Positions 1 to 8,949 are shown, counted from the stretch's first letter. The stretch is DNA of 64,000 bases from Luteimonas viscosa (GCF_008244685.1 NZ_VTFT01000001.1:3141248-3205247), one strand, 5' to 3'. Numbers and translations are program-made. Notes: generated by a model not told the origin, from the letters alone.

Positions 1-273
1 ACCCGCCGGGTCCGGGTCCACGGCAACTTCGCCGAGTATGTGCCGCTTGCCCTGCTGCTGCTCGCCCTGCTCGAACTTTCGGGCGTCGGCGCAGGCCTGT
101 TGTGGAGCTTCGGCGCTGCGCTGCTGGCGGGGCGCGTGCTGCACGCGATCGGACTGGGCGGTTCGGCGGGCTATTCGTTCGGCCGGTTCAGCGGCGCGTT
201 GCTGACGTTCCTCGTCCTGCTGGCGATGGCGCTGCTCGGACTGTGGCGGACCCTGGTGGTCTACACGCTCTAG
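1..273 (+). CDS. MAPEG-family membrane protein, C-terminal part
   Basis: The reading frame is open from the first base, so the start lies outside the window; about 90 codons are visible. The segment RVHGNFAEYVPLALLLLALL followed by two more hydrophobic stretches (about residues 35-50 and 65-85 of the visible part) is the typical second half of a MAPEG protein (membrane-associated proteins in eicosanoid and glutathione metabolism). Bacterial members are small four-helix membrane proteins, mostly of unknown substrate. Nothing visible links it to its neighbours. The call rests on the N-F-A-E-Y-V-P motif and the membrane pattern; the exact function is unknown. Confidence 0.75.
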   Translation, partial: TRRVRVHGNFAEYVPLALLLLALLELSGVGAGLLWSFGAALLAGRVLHAIGLGGSAGYSFGRFSGALLTFLVLLAMALLGLWRTLVVYTL

Positions 274-291
274 CGCGCGGCGCCGCGCGCT

Positions 292-675
292 TCAGCCGCC
301 GGGGCGCGGGCGGCGCGGTCGCTGCGGCGCCTGCGCCTCGAGCACGGTCAGGATCGCCTGCTTGAACTGCTCGTTGCAGGCGCGGAAGGCTTCCAGCAGG
401 CGACGCTCGACCGGGTCGTCCACGAACTCGGCGTCGGCGGCGGGGATGCCGTCGCTCGGCGCCTGCGGGGCGCCGCGGCCGGTGGCCAGCCATTCGTAGG
501 ACACGCCGGTGGCCATGGCCAGTTCCGAAAGCCGCTCGGTGGACGGGAATACCCGCCCCTTCGCGCTTTCCCAGTTGCCCACCGCGCTGCGGCTGACGCC
601 GAGCGCCCCGGCGAGGTCAGCCTGCGACATCCCGGCGCGCACCCGTGCGGTGCGGATGCGTGTACTGAGCTTCAT
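292..675 (-). CDS. XRE-family helix-turn-helix regulator
   Basis: A small DNA-binding regulator (127 aa). Residues 1-60 form a Cro/CI-type helix-turn-helix, with the recognition part around MSQADLAGALGVSRSAVGNW. The C-terminal half is short and polar, with no LexA-type protease domain visible. I chose the ATG at 675 because AAAGAGG lies just upstream; an in-frame ATG at 705 would add ten residues and has no better ribosome site. The gene points away from the glycoside hydrolase at 1110, and three near-identical 15-bp palindromes lie between them. Self-regulation and control of the hydrolase are therefore likely but inferred. Confidence 0.85.
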   Translation of the reverse strand: MKLSTRIRTARVRAGMSQADLAGALGVSRSAVGNWESAKGRVFPSTERLSELAMATGVSYEWLATGRGAPQAPSDGIPAADAEFVDDPVERRLLEAFRACNEQFKQAILTVLEAQAPQRPRRPRPGG

Positions 676-731
676 TCCGTGCCTCTTTCGGTAACGCCGG
701 GACAAGACTACGTGCCCGGGCCGAGCCGTTG

Positions 732-763
732 GTCAGCAATACTGACACGTCAACGATACTGAC
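732..763. promoter_or_regulatory. Two adjacent palindromic operators
   Basis: Perfect palindrome-type site GTCAGCAATACTGAC at 732-746 (GTCAG arms, 5-nt centre) and a 13/15 copy GTCAACGATACTGAC at 749-763. The copies are 17 bp apart start to start, nearly two helical turns. They lie 57-88 bp upstream of the XRE regulator start at 675, a usual place for operators of this regulator class. The binding protein is inferred. Confidence 0.7.
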
Positions 764-830
764 GACGCTTGTCTACCTTCGTTGACAGGGGGTCCCAACC
801 ATTTGAAGGAAGGGAACATATTTTGAAGTC

Positions 831-845
831 GTCAGCAATACTGAC
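831..845. promoter_or_regulatory. Third copy of the same operator
   Basis: An exact copy of GTCAGCAATACTGAC, 82 bp from the start of the second copy, in the locally AT-richer part (about 770-850) of the 434-bp spacer between the XRE regulator and the glycoside hydrolase. A degenerate arm (GTTGAC at 781-786) lies between the copies. Three copies in one divergent spacer are unlikely to be chance in DNA of this GC content. Confidence 0.7.
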
Positions 846-982
846 CTCCGGGGCCGGGTCTGGCCCATTGCGCGGCCCCGGGACATCGCGGAATGTGGCA
901 CCCGTGTGGTCGCGTCGGCTCCACGGATGGACGCCATAGGAGCAATTCCGCAGGGAAACGCTGGAAGCAAGCGCAGGTTCGG

Positions 983-1008
983 CCGGGTCGACGGCTTCGT
1001 CGACCCGG
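983..1008 (+). other. 10-bp perfect stem in the hydrolase leader
   Basis: CCGGGTCGAC, loop GGCTTC, GTCGACCCGG. The stem lies about 100 bp upstream of the hydrolase start and has no T-run after it, so it is not a classic terminator. It could be a leader-RNA structure or a weak terminator for something upstream. No other gene is seen in 846-1109. Confidence 0.4.
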
Positions 1009-1109
1009 TCGGATCGGTCCTCCCCCCGCCGGGCGCTTGTGTGTCGCATTCCACCCCCCGGCTTGGTCCGCAACTTGCGCGCGTCGGCCGATGCCATGAG
1101 CATCGGCTC

Positions 1110-2870
1110 ATGACCGACACCTTCCCGCCACTCCCCCGCGTCCTTCGCACCCTGATGCTGGCGGCGTTGCCGCTGCTGCCGGTGGCAGGGCAGGCCGGCG
1201 GCGCTTCCGCAACGCCGGCGATCCGCCTCAACCAGCTCGGGTTCCTGCCCGCCGCGGGCAAGCTCGCGGTGGTGGAAACCGTGGAGGCACGATCCTTCGA
1301 GGTGGTACGCGAGGGCGACGCCGCCGTGGTCCTGAGGGGCGACCTGGCGGAGCCCGCGGACTGGGCGCCGGCCGGGCGACGGGTGGCGATCGCGGATCTG
1401 GGCGGATTGTCCGAGGCGGGCCGCTACCGGTTGCGCGTCGAGGGCCTGCCGCTTTCCGATCCGTTCGCGGTGGGTCACGGCGTCTACTCCGATCTTGCCG
1501 CTGCCGCGCTCAAGGGGTTCTACTTCAACCGCGCCGGGACCGCACTCCAGGCGATGCACGCCGGCCCGTATGCGCGTGCGGCGGGACATCCCGATACCGA
1601 GGTCGAAGTCCACGCCTCCGCCGCGTCCACCACGCGCCCGGCCGGCAGCGTGATCTCCGCGCCCGGAGGCTGGTACGACGCCGGCGACTACAACAAGTAC
1701 GTGGTCAACTCCGGGATCACCATGTCCACGTTGCTGGCGGCGTGGGAGGACTTTCCCGGATTCTTCCGGGAACGCGACATCGGCATCCCCGAGAGCGGCG
1801 ACGCGGTTCCGGACCTGCTCGACGAGGCCTGGTGGAACCTGCGATGGATGCTGGCGATGCAGGATCCGGCCGACGGCGGCGTCTACCACAAGCTCACCAA
1901 CCTGCGGTTCGATGGCGCGGTGATGCCGGAGGCGGCGCGCGAGCGTCGCTACGTGGTGCAGAAGGGCACGGCGGCGGCGCTGGATTTCGCCGCGGTGATG
2001 GCGCAGGCGGCGCGCGTGTACGCGGAATTCGAACCACGGTTTCCCGGGGTGCCGGCGCGGATGCGCGCCGCAGCCGAGCGCGCGTGGGCGTGGGCGCAGG
2101 CGCACCCGGACGTGCCGTACCGCCAGCCCGACGACGTGGCGACCGGCGCCTACGGCGACGACGGTTTCGACGACGAGTTCGCCTGGGCTGCGGCGGAACT
2201 GTTCCTGCTGACGGGGGAGGCAGCCTACCTGCGCGCATTCGAGCGGCACGCGGTCGAACCCGACGTGCCCTCGTGGGCGCAGGTCGGTGCGCTCGGCTGG
2301 AGCTCGCTGGCACGCCATCGCGACCGGCTGCCGGACGAGGCGATCCGTGGGCGCGTCGCTGCGGCGATCGATGCGCTGGCGCAGCGACTGGCCAGCCGTT
2401 CGCGCGAGGACGCCTGGCGCATCGCGATGGCCCCGGAGGATTTCGTCTGGGGCAGCAGCGCGCAGGCGCTCAACCAGGCGATGATGCTGGTGCAGGGATA
2501 CCGCCTCAACGCGCGTCGCGACTACCTGGATGCGGCGCAGTCGCAGCTGGACTACGTGCTTGGACGCAATCCGCTTGGCGTCTCGTTCGTGACCGGGCAC
2601 GGCGCGCGCACGCCGATGCGCATCCACCATCGTCCTTCGCAGGCCGACGGCATCGCCGAACCGGTGCCGGGACTGCTGTCGGGCGGGCCCAACCCGCGCC
2701 AGCAGGATCGCGACGACTGCGCGGCGGCGGGCGGTTATCCGTCGAAGCTGCCGGCACTGTCGTGGATCGACCACGACTGCAGCTACGCCAGCAACGAGAT
2801 CGCGATCAACTGGAACGCGCCGCTGGTGTACGTGAGCGCGGCGATCCAGTCGCTGACGCCGGCCGAGTAG
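1110..2870 (+). CDS. Glycoside hydrolase family 9 (endoglucanase-like), secreted
   Basis: Probable secreted plant-polysaccharide hydrolase (586 aa). Residues 1-35 look like a signal peptide ending near GQAGGASA. Residues about 38-125 match the immunoglobulin-like CelD N-terminal domain (IRLNQLGFLP opening). The GH9 (alpha/alpha)6 barrel follows. The nucleophile-activating DAGDYNKY motif is near residue 190, the H-R-P-like segment MRIHHRPS near 510, and the acid-base region SNEIAINWNAPLVY near 561. All are intact, so an active enzyme acting on beta-1,4-glucan or a related chain is expected. The ATG at 1110 is preferred over an upstream in-frame ATG at 906 because the signal peptide then begins properly. 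The upstream operators suggest control by the XRE regulator. Confidence 0.88.
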   Translation: MTDTFPPLPRVLRTLMLAALPLLPVAGQAGGASATPAIRLNQLGFLPAAGKLAVVETVEARSFEVVREGDAAVVLRGDLAEPADWAPAGRRVAIADLGGLSEAGRYRLRVEGLPLSDPFAVGHGVYSDLAAAALKGFYFNRAGTALQAMHAGPYARAAGHPDTEVEVHASAASTTRPAGSVISAPGGWYDAGDYNKYVVNSGITMSTLLAAWEDFPGFFRERDIGIPESGDAVPDLLDEAWWNLRWMLAMQDPADGGVYHKLTNLRFDGAVMPEAARERRYVVQKGTAAALDFAAVMAQAARVYAEFEPRFPGVPARMRAAAERAWAWAQAHPDVPYRQPDDVATGAYGDDGFDDEFAWAAAELFLLTGEAAYLRAFERHAVEPDVPSWAQVGALGWSSLARHRDRLPDEAIRGRVAAAIDALAQRLASRSREDAWRIAMAPEDFVWGSSAQALNQAMMLVQGYRLNARRDYLDAAQSQLDYVLGRNPLGVSFVTGHGARTPMRIHHRPSQADGIAEPVPGLLSGGPNPRQQDRDDCAAAGGYPSKLPALSWIDHDCSYASNEIAINWNAPLVYVSAAIQSLTPAE

Positions 2871-2943
2871 CGCACCGGATCGCGCGTGTTTCCCGGCCCC
2901 GGCGAGACCGGCCGCGGTTCGCAGGGCAGTACCAGCGGGAATG

Positions 2944-3576
2944 TCAGCCCACGCGCGTGCCGAAGATCCGGTCGCCGGCGTCGCCCAGTCCGGGCAGGAT
3001 GTAGCCGCGCTCGTTGAGGCGTTCGTCGATGGCAGCGGTATACACCTGCACGTCGGGATGTGCGGCCTCGAGTGCACGCAGGCCCTCTGGCGCGGCGACC
3101 AGGAAAATGCCCTTGATGCGCCGCGCCCCTGCACGCTTGAGCATGTCGATGGTGGCGATCAGGGTGCCGCCGGTGGCGAGCATCGGATCGAGGATCAGTG
3201 CGTCGCGTTCGTCGAGTCGACCCGTAAGGCGTTCGAAGTAGGGGACCGGCTGCAGCGTTTCCTCGTCGCGCTGCAGCCCGACCACGCTCACCTTCGCCGC
3301 GGGGATCAGCGCCAGCACGCCCGGCAGCATGCCCAGGCCCGCGCGCAGGATCGGGACCAGGGTGATCTTGGCGCCGGCGATGCGGCGCACCGTCACCTCG
3401 CCGGCCCAGCCGGGCATGGTCGCGGGTTCGGTCTCGAGGTCGGCCGTCGCCTCGTAGGCGAGCAGGGTGCCGAGCTCGGTGACGAGTTCGCGGAAGCCCT
3501 TGGTGCTCAGCGAGGCATCGCGCAGCAGGCCGATCTTGTGCTGGACGAGCGGGTGGCGGACTTCGACGGTCTTCAT
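2944..3576 (-). CDS. upp: Uracil phosphoribosyltransferase
   Basis: Pyrimidine salvage enzyme making UMP from uracil and PRPP in the cytoplasm. The 210 aa length is normal for the family. The PRPP loop is seen as [13 protein letters not shown] (residues about 128-140), and the uracil-binding [17 protein letters not shown] tail is complete. The start [16 protein letters not shown] is typical. It converges with the glycoside hydrolase across a 73-bp gap without a clear terminator, and diverges from the TonB-dependent receptor at 3732. A housekeeping gene with no visible tie to the inositol genes. Confidence 0.97.
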   Translation of the reverse strand: MKTVEVRHPLVQHKIGLLRDASLSTKGFRELVTELGTLLAYEATADLETEPATMPGWAGEVTVRRIAGAKITLVPILRAGLGMLPGVLALIPAAKVSVVGLQRDEETLQPVPYFERLTGRLDERDALILDPMLATGGTLIATIDMLKRAGARRIKGIFLVAAPEGLRALEAAHPDVQVYTAAIDERLNERGYILPGLGDAGDRIFGTRVG

Positions 3577-3660
3577 CGAGATGACGGCGGGGGCGGCTGG
3601 TGCAGTGTGACCGATTTGCGACGGCGCCGGAAGCCGCGGCCTGGCCGTCTCCGGCGATCG

Positions 3661-3678
3661 TTGTCATCGCGCTGCAAT
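3661..3678 (+). promoter_or_regulatory. Pho-box-like direct repeat upstream of the receptor
   Basis: TTGTCATCGCGCTGCAAT holds two heptamers (TTGTCAT, CTGCAAT) with an 11-bp period, 53 bp upstream of the receptor start. The known PhoB site has CTGTCAT-type repeats with the same period. The second half matches imperfectly. Weak on its own, but similar phased repeats precede other phosphate genes here (6321, 11961, 50526). Confidence 0.35.
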
Positions 3679-3731
3679 CGAACGGACATAGCGTGCACAC
3701 CCGGTATTCACACTTCCGGATCGCACCCCCC

Positions 3732-6284
3732 ATGTCGCGTCGCCACCCGCTTCACTTCGCCATCGCGCTCGCGCTGGCGTCACCCCTGCCCGCCGCCTTG
3801 GCGCAGGATCCGCAACCCGCCACGCCCGGAATGGATGCCGTCGACCTCGATGCGGTCGTCGTCCGCGCGCAGTACGAATCGCAGGTTCGCGCGATCGACC
3901 TCAAGCGCAGCTCCGATGCGATCCAGGACACCGTCTCCTCCGACTCGATGGGCCAGTACCCGGACAAGAACGTGGGCGAATCGCTGTCGCGCCTGCCGGG
4001 AATCAGCGTCACCCGCGACCAGGGCGAAGGCCGTTTCGTCGTGATCCGGGGTCTCGATGCGGGGCTCAACAGCGTCAGCATCGACGGGATTGCGGCCGGC
4101 ACCCCGGAAGACTCGGTGCGTGCCGCTCCGCTGGACGTGATCCCGTCCGATTCCACCGAGCGGCTGACGGTGGTCAAGTCGCCCACGCCGGACATGCCCG
4201 GCGATTCCATCGGCGGCATGATCCTGGTGGAATCCGCGTCCGCCTTCGACCGCGACGGCCGCAGCGTGCGCGCCAAGGCGGAGGCCAGCCACCAGAGCCT
4301 GAGCGGGGAGACCAGCCCCAAGGCCTCGTTCAACTACAGCGACATCTTCGCGGACGGCACGTTCGGCGTCGCCCTTGGACTGAGCCACCAGGACCGCGAC
4401 TTCGAGTCCGACAACATCGAGGTGGAGTACGACAAGGACGACGAGGTACTGGATGGCGCCCTGGTGCCGATCGAGGTGCAGCAGCGCAAGTACTCGATCA
4501 ATCGCGAGCGTACGGGCCTCAACCTCAACCTGGACTGGCGGCCCGGAGAGGGCAACAGCTACTACCTGCGCACGCTGTTCACCGACTTCACCGATGCGGA
4601 GACGCGCCAGCGCAGCATCGTCCCGCTGGGCGAGGGCGATTTCACGGCGAACGACGATGGCACCTACACCGTCGACGGCATCGACCCGGGCGACTTCAGC
4701 CGCCGCGTGCGCTGGCGTACCAAGGAGGAGGAGACCTTCACGATAAGCGCCGGTGGCGAGAACCGCTTCGGCACGGCGGTGGTGGACTACAAGCTCGGCT
4801 ACACGCAGATGCGCGAACGCGTCGAGGATGAAGTGGAAGCGCGCTTCGACTACGACGCCGACGAGGACGTGTCGATCACGGTGGACGGTTCGCACCCGAT
4901 CCCGCGCTACACCGTGGCCGACGATCCGTCCGGCGGCTGGCTGCGGAACGGGAACTACGAGTTCGACCGTTTCGTGGTCGCACCGATCTGGGTCGACGAC
5001 GACGAGGTCAGCGCGCAGGTGAACTTTCGCTTCGACGGCGACGCAGTCAGCTGGAAGACGGGTCTGCTGGGCCGCTGGCGCGACCGCGACGTGAACATCG
5101 ACGAGGCCGAGCTCCGTGTCGGACCGGACATCAACCTCGGCGAGTGGACCAGCGGATCGCCGGACTACAGCCATGGCGAGATGGGCGACGGCATCAGCTC
5201 CGGCGCGATGAACGACTACCTCCGCGCCAGCCTCGGCGACTACAGCGCGCGTCCGCAGGACGAAGCGGTCAACACCGAGATCTCGCTGATCGAGGACTAC
5301 GTGGCCAGCGAGGACATCCTGGCCGGCTACCTGATGGCGACGATGGACTTCGGCAACCTGCGCGTCATCGCCGGCGCGCGCGTCGAACGCACCGAGTTCG
5401 AGGCGACCGGGAACGTCGTCGACCTCGAGGACGAGGAAACCATCGGCTCGATCACGACACGCAACGTCTCCAGCAGCTACACCAACGTGCTGCCCGGCCT
5501 GCACCTGCGCTACGACAGCGACACCGACTGGGTCTTCCGCGGCGCCTACACGAATACCATCGGTCGCCCCGCGTTCGGGGACATCTCGCCGCGCACGCGG
5601 ATCAACCGCGACGAAGGGGAAGTCGACCTGGGTAATCCGGACCTCGATCCCTACGAGTCGCGCAACCTGGACTTCTCGGCCGAGCGCTACATCGGTGAGT
5701 CCGGGATCTTCTCGGTCGGCGTGTTCCACAAGGACATCGAGGGATACATCGCCGAAACCGTCACCGCCGGCAACCAGGAATACGAGGGTTTCGACGTGAC
5801 CACGCCGGTCAACGGCGACGATGCCAGCGTGTCCGGGATCGAGCTGAACTGGCAGCAGCATTTCGCGAGCGGATTCCTGGTCGGTCTCAGTGCCACTTGG
5901 CTGGACACCGAGTTCAGCTTGCCGGCGGGTGCCTCGATCGACCGCATCGGCGAGAAGTTCCCGCTGCCGCGGTCGTCCGAGAACCTCTACAGCGCCCACA
6001 TCGGCTACGAGAAGGGTGCGATCAGTACCCGGCTCGCCGCGGTACGACGCAGCGAGTACCTGGACGAAATCGGGGACGATCCCGACTACGACATCTGGGT
6101 CGCGTCCAACACCCAGCTCGACTTCACCGCGGACTGGAAGATCGGCGGCCGCTGGAGCCTGTACTTCGAGGCGGCCAACCTGCTCGACGAGCCGCTGGAG
6201 CTCTACCAGGGCTCGCCGGCGAACACGCTGCAGAACGAGCTTTACGGCCGCACCTACGTCATGGGCGTCAAGCTGCGGCTGTAA
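3732..6284 (+). CDS. TonB-dependent outer-membrane receptor
   Basis: An 850-aa receptor of the large Xanthomonas/Caulobacter class. Residues 1-23 are a signal peptide (ends AALAQ). The plug domain (about 45-170) contains GQYPDKNVGESLSRLPGISV and the GEGRFVVIRGLD segment. The rest is the beta-barrel, finishing in the aromatic-poor but typical VMGVKLRL end. The start at 3732 places the signal peptide at the N-terminus; a longer frame from 3600 would bury it. The gene lies just ahead of the exported propeller/phosphatase set and has a weak Pho-box-like repeat upstream. Uptake of phytate or another phosphorylated compound is a reasonable guess; siderophore or glycan uptake is the main alternative. 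Confidence 0.9.
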   Translation: MSRRHPLHFAIALALASPLPAALAQDPQPATPGMDAVDLDAVVVRAQYESQVRAIDLKRSSDAIQDTVSSDSMGQYPDKNVGESLSRLPGISVTRDQGEGRFVVIRGLDAGLNSVSIDGIAAGTPEDSVRAAPLDVIPSDSTERLTVVKSPTPDMPGDSIGGMILVESASAFDRDGRSVRAKAEASHQSLSGETSPKASFNYSDIFADGTFGVALGLSHQDRDFESDNIEVEYDKDDEVLDGALVPIEVQQRKYSINRERTGLNLNLDWRPGEGNSYYLRTLFTDFTDAETRQRSIVPLGEGDFTANDDGTYTVDGIDPGDFSRRVRWRTKEEETFTISAGGENRFGTAVVDYKLGYTQMRERVEDEVEARFDYDADEDVSITVDGSHPIPRYTVADDPSGGWLRNGNYEFDRFVVAPIWVDDDEVSAQVNFRFDGDAVSWKTGLLGRWRDRDVNIDEAELRVGPDINLGEWTSGSPDYSHGEMGDGISSGAMNDYLRASLGDYSARPQDEAVNTEISLIEDYVASEDILAGYLMATMDFGNLRVIAGARVERTEFEATGNVVDLEDEETIGSITTRNVSSSYTNVLPGLHLRYDSDTDWVFRGAYTNTIGRPAFGDISPRTRINRDEGEVDLGNPDLDPYESRNLDFSAERYIGESGIFSVGVFHKDIEGYIAETVTAGNQEYEGFDVTTPVNGDDASVSGIELNWQQHFASGFLVGLSATWLDTEFSLPAGASIDRIGEKFPLPRSSENLYSAHIGYEKGAISTRLAAVRRSEYLDEIGDDPDYDIWVASNTQLDFTADWKIGGRWSLYFEAANLLDEPLELYQGSPANTLQNELYGRTYVMGVKLRL

Positions 6285-6309
6285 CCGGGCTGGCGCGGGC
6301 TGGCATCCG

Positions 6310-6337
6310 CTGACATCGATTGTCAGCCGGATGTCAG
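6310..6337 (+). promoter_or_regulatory. Phased half-sites TGTCAG, shared with the two-component operon
   Basis: Half-sites start at 6310 (CTGACA, inverted), 6321 and 6332 (both TGTCAG), each 11 bp from the next. The block 6321-6337, TGTCAGCCGGATGTCAG, is identical over 17 bp and in the same gene-relative orientation to the site upstream of the PepSY/response regulator/kinase operon. The 11-bp direct repeat suits an OmpR/PhoB-family regulator. The site lies 64 bp upstream of the propeller lipoprotein start. Confidence 0.65.
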
Positions 6338-6401
6338 TGCCGCAGGCCTAATGTCCCCTCGTGCCCGGCGCAACGCCGGAAGAATCCACGGGAGAACCAC
6401 C

Positions 6402-7553
6402 ATGACGACCCTCGCCACGCGCCGTGCCGCGCGTACCCTGTCGCTGCTCACGATCGCACTGGCCGTTGCCGGTTGCGGCGGAGAGCCGGCGACGGCGGCC
6501 GCCCCGGCGGCCGTCGAAGCGCCGACCGCAACGACGACCCCGTCTCCCGCGGAGCGGGACATCCCGGTGATCGGGGAAGCCTTCCTGACGGCGATGACGC
6601 CGGAAGACAACATCGATTCGCCCGCGGCCTGGTCGGCGCCGGACGGCAACATCTGGGTGATCGCGACCGCGAAGGCCACCGATACCCTGGTGGTCTACGA
6701 CGGCAAGACCGGGGAGACGCTGCGCACGGTCGGCTCGCTCGGCGCCGGCCAGGGCGAGTTCGAGCGGCCCAACGGCGTGGCGGTGGCGGACGACCTGCTG
6801 TTCGTGGTCGAGCGCGACAACCATCGCGTGCAGGTGCTGCGCCTGCCGGGCTTCGAGCACGTGTCCACGTTCGCGGCGGACGACCTGGTCAAGCCCTACG
6901 GCCTGTGGGTGAACAAGGTCGGAAACGGCTACGAGGTCTACGTGACCGACGCCTACATGGCCGGCGAGGATGCCGAGGGCGAGGACATCCTGCCCGCGTT
7001 CTCCGAACTTGACCGTCGGGTGAAGCGCTTTGCGATGACGCCGTCGGGCGACGGTTTCGATGCGCGGCTGGTGTCCGCGTTCGGCGACACCGGCGAGCAG
7101 GGCGCACTGCGCGTGGTCGAGTCGATCTGGGGCGACGCGGCCAACGACCGCCTGCTGATCGCCGAGGAAGACGAAACCTACGCCAACGAGCTCAAGGTCT
7201 ACGACCTGTCCGGGAATTTCGCCGGGCAGACCATCGGCCGCGACGTGTTCAAGGCGCAGTCGGAAGGCATCATGCTGAAGTCATGCGGCGATGGCGGTGG
7301 CTGGTGGATCACCACCGAACAGGGCAAGGGCCGCACCGTGTTCCATCTGTTCGATCGCGCGACGCTCGCGCACGCGGGCGCCGTGACCGGCAGGTCGGTG
7401 GCCAACACCGACGGCATCTGGCTGCATGGCTCCGCGTCGGACCGATTCCCGCGGGGCGTGCTGTATGCGGTGCACGACGACCAGGGCATGGTGGCGTTCG
7501 ACTGGAACGACATCGCCACCGCACTGTCGCTGCCTGCCTGCGAGGTCCGCTGA
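6402..7553 (+). CDS. Beta-propeller (phytase-like/NHL-like) lipoprotein
   Basis: A 383-aa lipoprotein: signal peptide, then lipobox AVAGC at about residues 22-26 (LTIALAVAGCGG). The mature part is all-beta with repeated blade-like units such as NIDSPAAWSAPDGNIWV and ERPNGVAVADDLLFVVERDN. The ends resemble beta-propeller phytases (a D-S-P-A-A-W block early, VHDDQGMVAFDWNDIA late), but the classic D-D-P-A-I-W-V-H-P motif is not intact, so catalysis is uncertain. The start at 6402 has GGGAGAACC upstream. It is first of a three-gene set (1-nt gap to the next) with exported phosphatases. It may be a divergent phytase or a periplasmic binding propeller. Confidence 0.7.
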   Translation: MTTLATRRAARTLSLLTIALAVAGCGGEPATAAAPAAVEAPTATTTPSPAERDIPVIGEAFLTAMTPEDNIDSPAAWSAPDGNIWVIATAKATDTLVVYDGKTGETLRTVGSLGAGQGEFERPNGVAVADDLLFVVERDNHRVQVLRLPGFEHVSTFAADDLVKPYGLWVNKVGNGYEVYVTDAYMAGEDAEGEDILPAFSELDRRVKRFAMTPSGDGFDARLVSAFGDTGEQGALRVVESIWGDAANDRLLIAEEDETYANELKVYDLSGNFAGQTIGRDVFKAQSEGIMLKSCGDGGGWWITTEQGKGRTVFHLFDRATLAHAGAVTGRSVANTDGIWLHGSASDRFPRGVLYAVHDDQGMVAFDWNDIATALSLPACEVR

Positions 7554-7554
7554 C

Positions 7555-8949
7555 ATGTCGCATCGCGTTCGGTTCGCCACCGCGCTGCTGCTGGTGTTGC
7601 CCGCACTCGCAGCGCTGGCCGAGGCGCCGCCAGCCGCGCGCCATGTCGAACCCAACACCCTGGTGCCGAAGGGCGTGGTGCACTACGCCCCGACGGGGTT
7701 CCCCGATCGTATCGTCGCGGTCCCGATGCAGGACGCGTCGACCGGATTCTCGGTGAGCTGGCGCACCGACGCGGCCGTCGACGCCCCGGCGCTGGAAATC
7801 GTCGTGGCGAAGGACTCGCCGGACCAGTGGGATGGCGACACGCCGCCGCGGCAGGTGAAGGCCGCCACCCGCAGGCTGGCGACGGCCAACGGTGTGGCGC
7901 ACCACCACCAGGCAAGCATCGACGGCCTGCGGCCCGGCACCTTGTACGCCTGGCGCGTGCAGGGCGACCGTACCTGGAGCCCGTGGCGCCACCTGCGCAC
8001 GGCCGCACCGGTCGGCACGCCACTGGAGTTCCTCTACGTCGGCGACACCCAGAACAAGAACGCCAGCCTGACCACGCGGGTGATGTTCGAGGCGGTGCGC
8101 CGCGCGCCGAACGCGAACCTGGTGCTGTTCGCCGGCGACCTGGTCAGCGAAGCGGTCGACGACGACGAATGGGGCGAATGGTTCGATGCCACCGCGCCGC
8201 TCGCGACGATGGCCTTCGCGCCGGCGCCGGGCAACCACGAGTTCTTCGAAGAGCACGAGGACACGCCGCAGGAGCGCCGTGTGCTCGGCGAGCAGTGGAA
8301 GGCGCATTTCGCGCTCCCGGCGAATGGCGCCGAGGGCGTCGAACCCACGACCTACTGGTTCGACTACCAGGGCATCCGCTTCGCGGTGATCGATGGTACG
8401 TCCGCACTCGACCTGGATGCCGCTTCCACGCAGGCCGCATGGCTGGACGGGGTGCTGGCCGACAATCCCAACCGCTGGAGCATGGTGCTGATCCACCAGC
8501 CGTTCCATTCGCCGCGCGGCGAGGAGCGCAACAAGCGCCACCAGGTGTTGCGCGACGAGTTGATGCCGGTGATGGAACGCCATGGCGTCGACCTGGTGTT
8601 GCAGGGGCACGACCACCTCTACGGACGTCGCGGCAGCGAGGGCGGCGTGCCGCCGGTCTACGTGGTGTCGGTGGCCGGACCCAAGCAGTACCTCGTGTCC
8701 GACGACGCGCGCGCCACCATGTCGCCCGTGGGCGAGGACACGCAGCTGTTCCAGGTGCTGCGGCTGGAGGGCAACCGCTTGAGCTACGAGGCCCGCACCG
8801 CGACCGGCCGCCTGTACGACGCCTTCGCCCTGATCGATGAAGGCGATGCCGGCAAGCGCATCGAGGAGCGAACGGAGGGCCGGATCGGCGAGCGCGAGTG
8901 CGGTCGGTCGCAGACATTGGGCGGGCGCACGGATCGTTGCTGGGAGTGA
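7555..8949 (+). CDS. Secreted purple-acid-phosphatase-like metallophosphoesterase
   Basis: A 464-aa exported phosphoesterase. Signal peptide about residues 1-21. A fibronectin-III-like domain as in purple acid phosphatases covers about 50-150. Then comes the calcineurin-like metal core: GDTQ, AGDLV, GNHE, LIHQPFHS and GHDHLYGR in order, so all metal-binding motifs are present. Likely removes phosphate from organic esters in the periplasm or outside. It starts 1 nt after the propeller lipoprotein and ends 4 nt before the pyrophosphatase, so one transcript is near certain. The last 30 residues are charged and low in complexity. The substrate is not readable from sequence; inositol phosphates fit the context. 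Confidence 0.88.
   Translation: MSHRVRFATALLLVLPALAALAEAPPAARHVEPNTLVPKGVVHYAPTGFPDRIVAVPMQDASTGFSVSWRTDAAVDAPALEIVVAKDSPDQWDGDTPPRQVKAATRRLATANGVAHHHQASIDGLRPGTLYAWRVQGDRTWSPWRHLRTAAPVGTPLEFLYVGDTQNKNASLTTRVMFEAVRRAPNANLVLFAGDLVSEAVDDDEWGEWFDATAPLATMAFAPAPGNHEFFEEHEDTPQERRVLGEQWKAHFALPANGAEGVEPTTYWFDYQGIRFAVIDGTSALDLDAASTQAAWLDGVLADNPNRWSMVLIHQPFHSPRGEERNKRHQVLRDELMPVMERHGVDLVLQGHDHLYGRRGSEGGVPPVYVVSVAGPKQYLVSDDARATMSPVGEDTQLFQVLRLEGNRLSYEARTATGRLYDAFALIDEGDAGKRIEERTEGRIGERECGRSQTLGGRTDRCWE

Noticed and set aside
906..1109. N-terminal extension of the GH9 enzyme
   Set aside because: It would put 68 residues of non-conserved sequence before a normal signal peptide and would include the leader stem.
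750..3134. 794-codon minus-strand frame opposite the GH9 gene
   Set aside because: No recognisable domain and skewed composition; it runs through the operators and both neighbours, so it is a shadow frame of GC-rich DNA.
3780..5999. 739-codon minus-strand frame opposite the first TonB-dependent receptor
   Set aside because: Composition is typical of an antisense shadow, while the plus-strand receptor is complete with signal peptide, plug and barrel.
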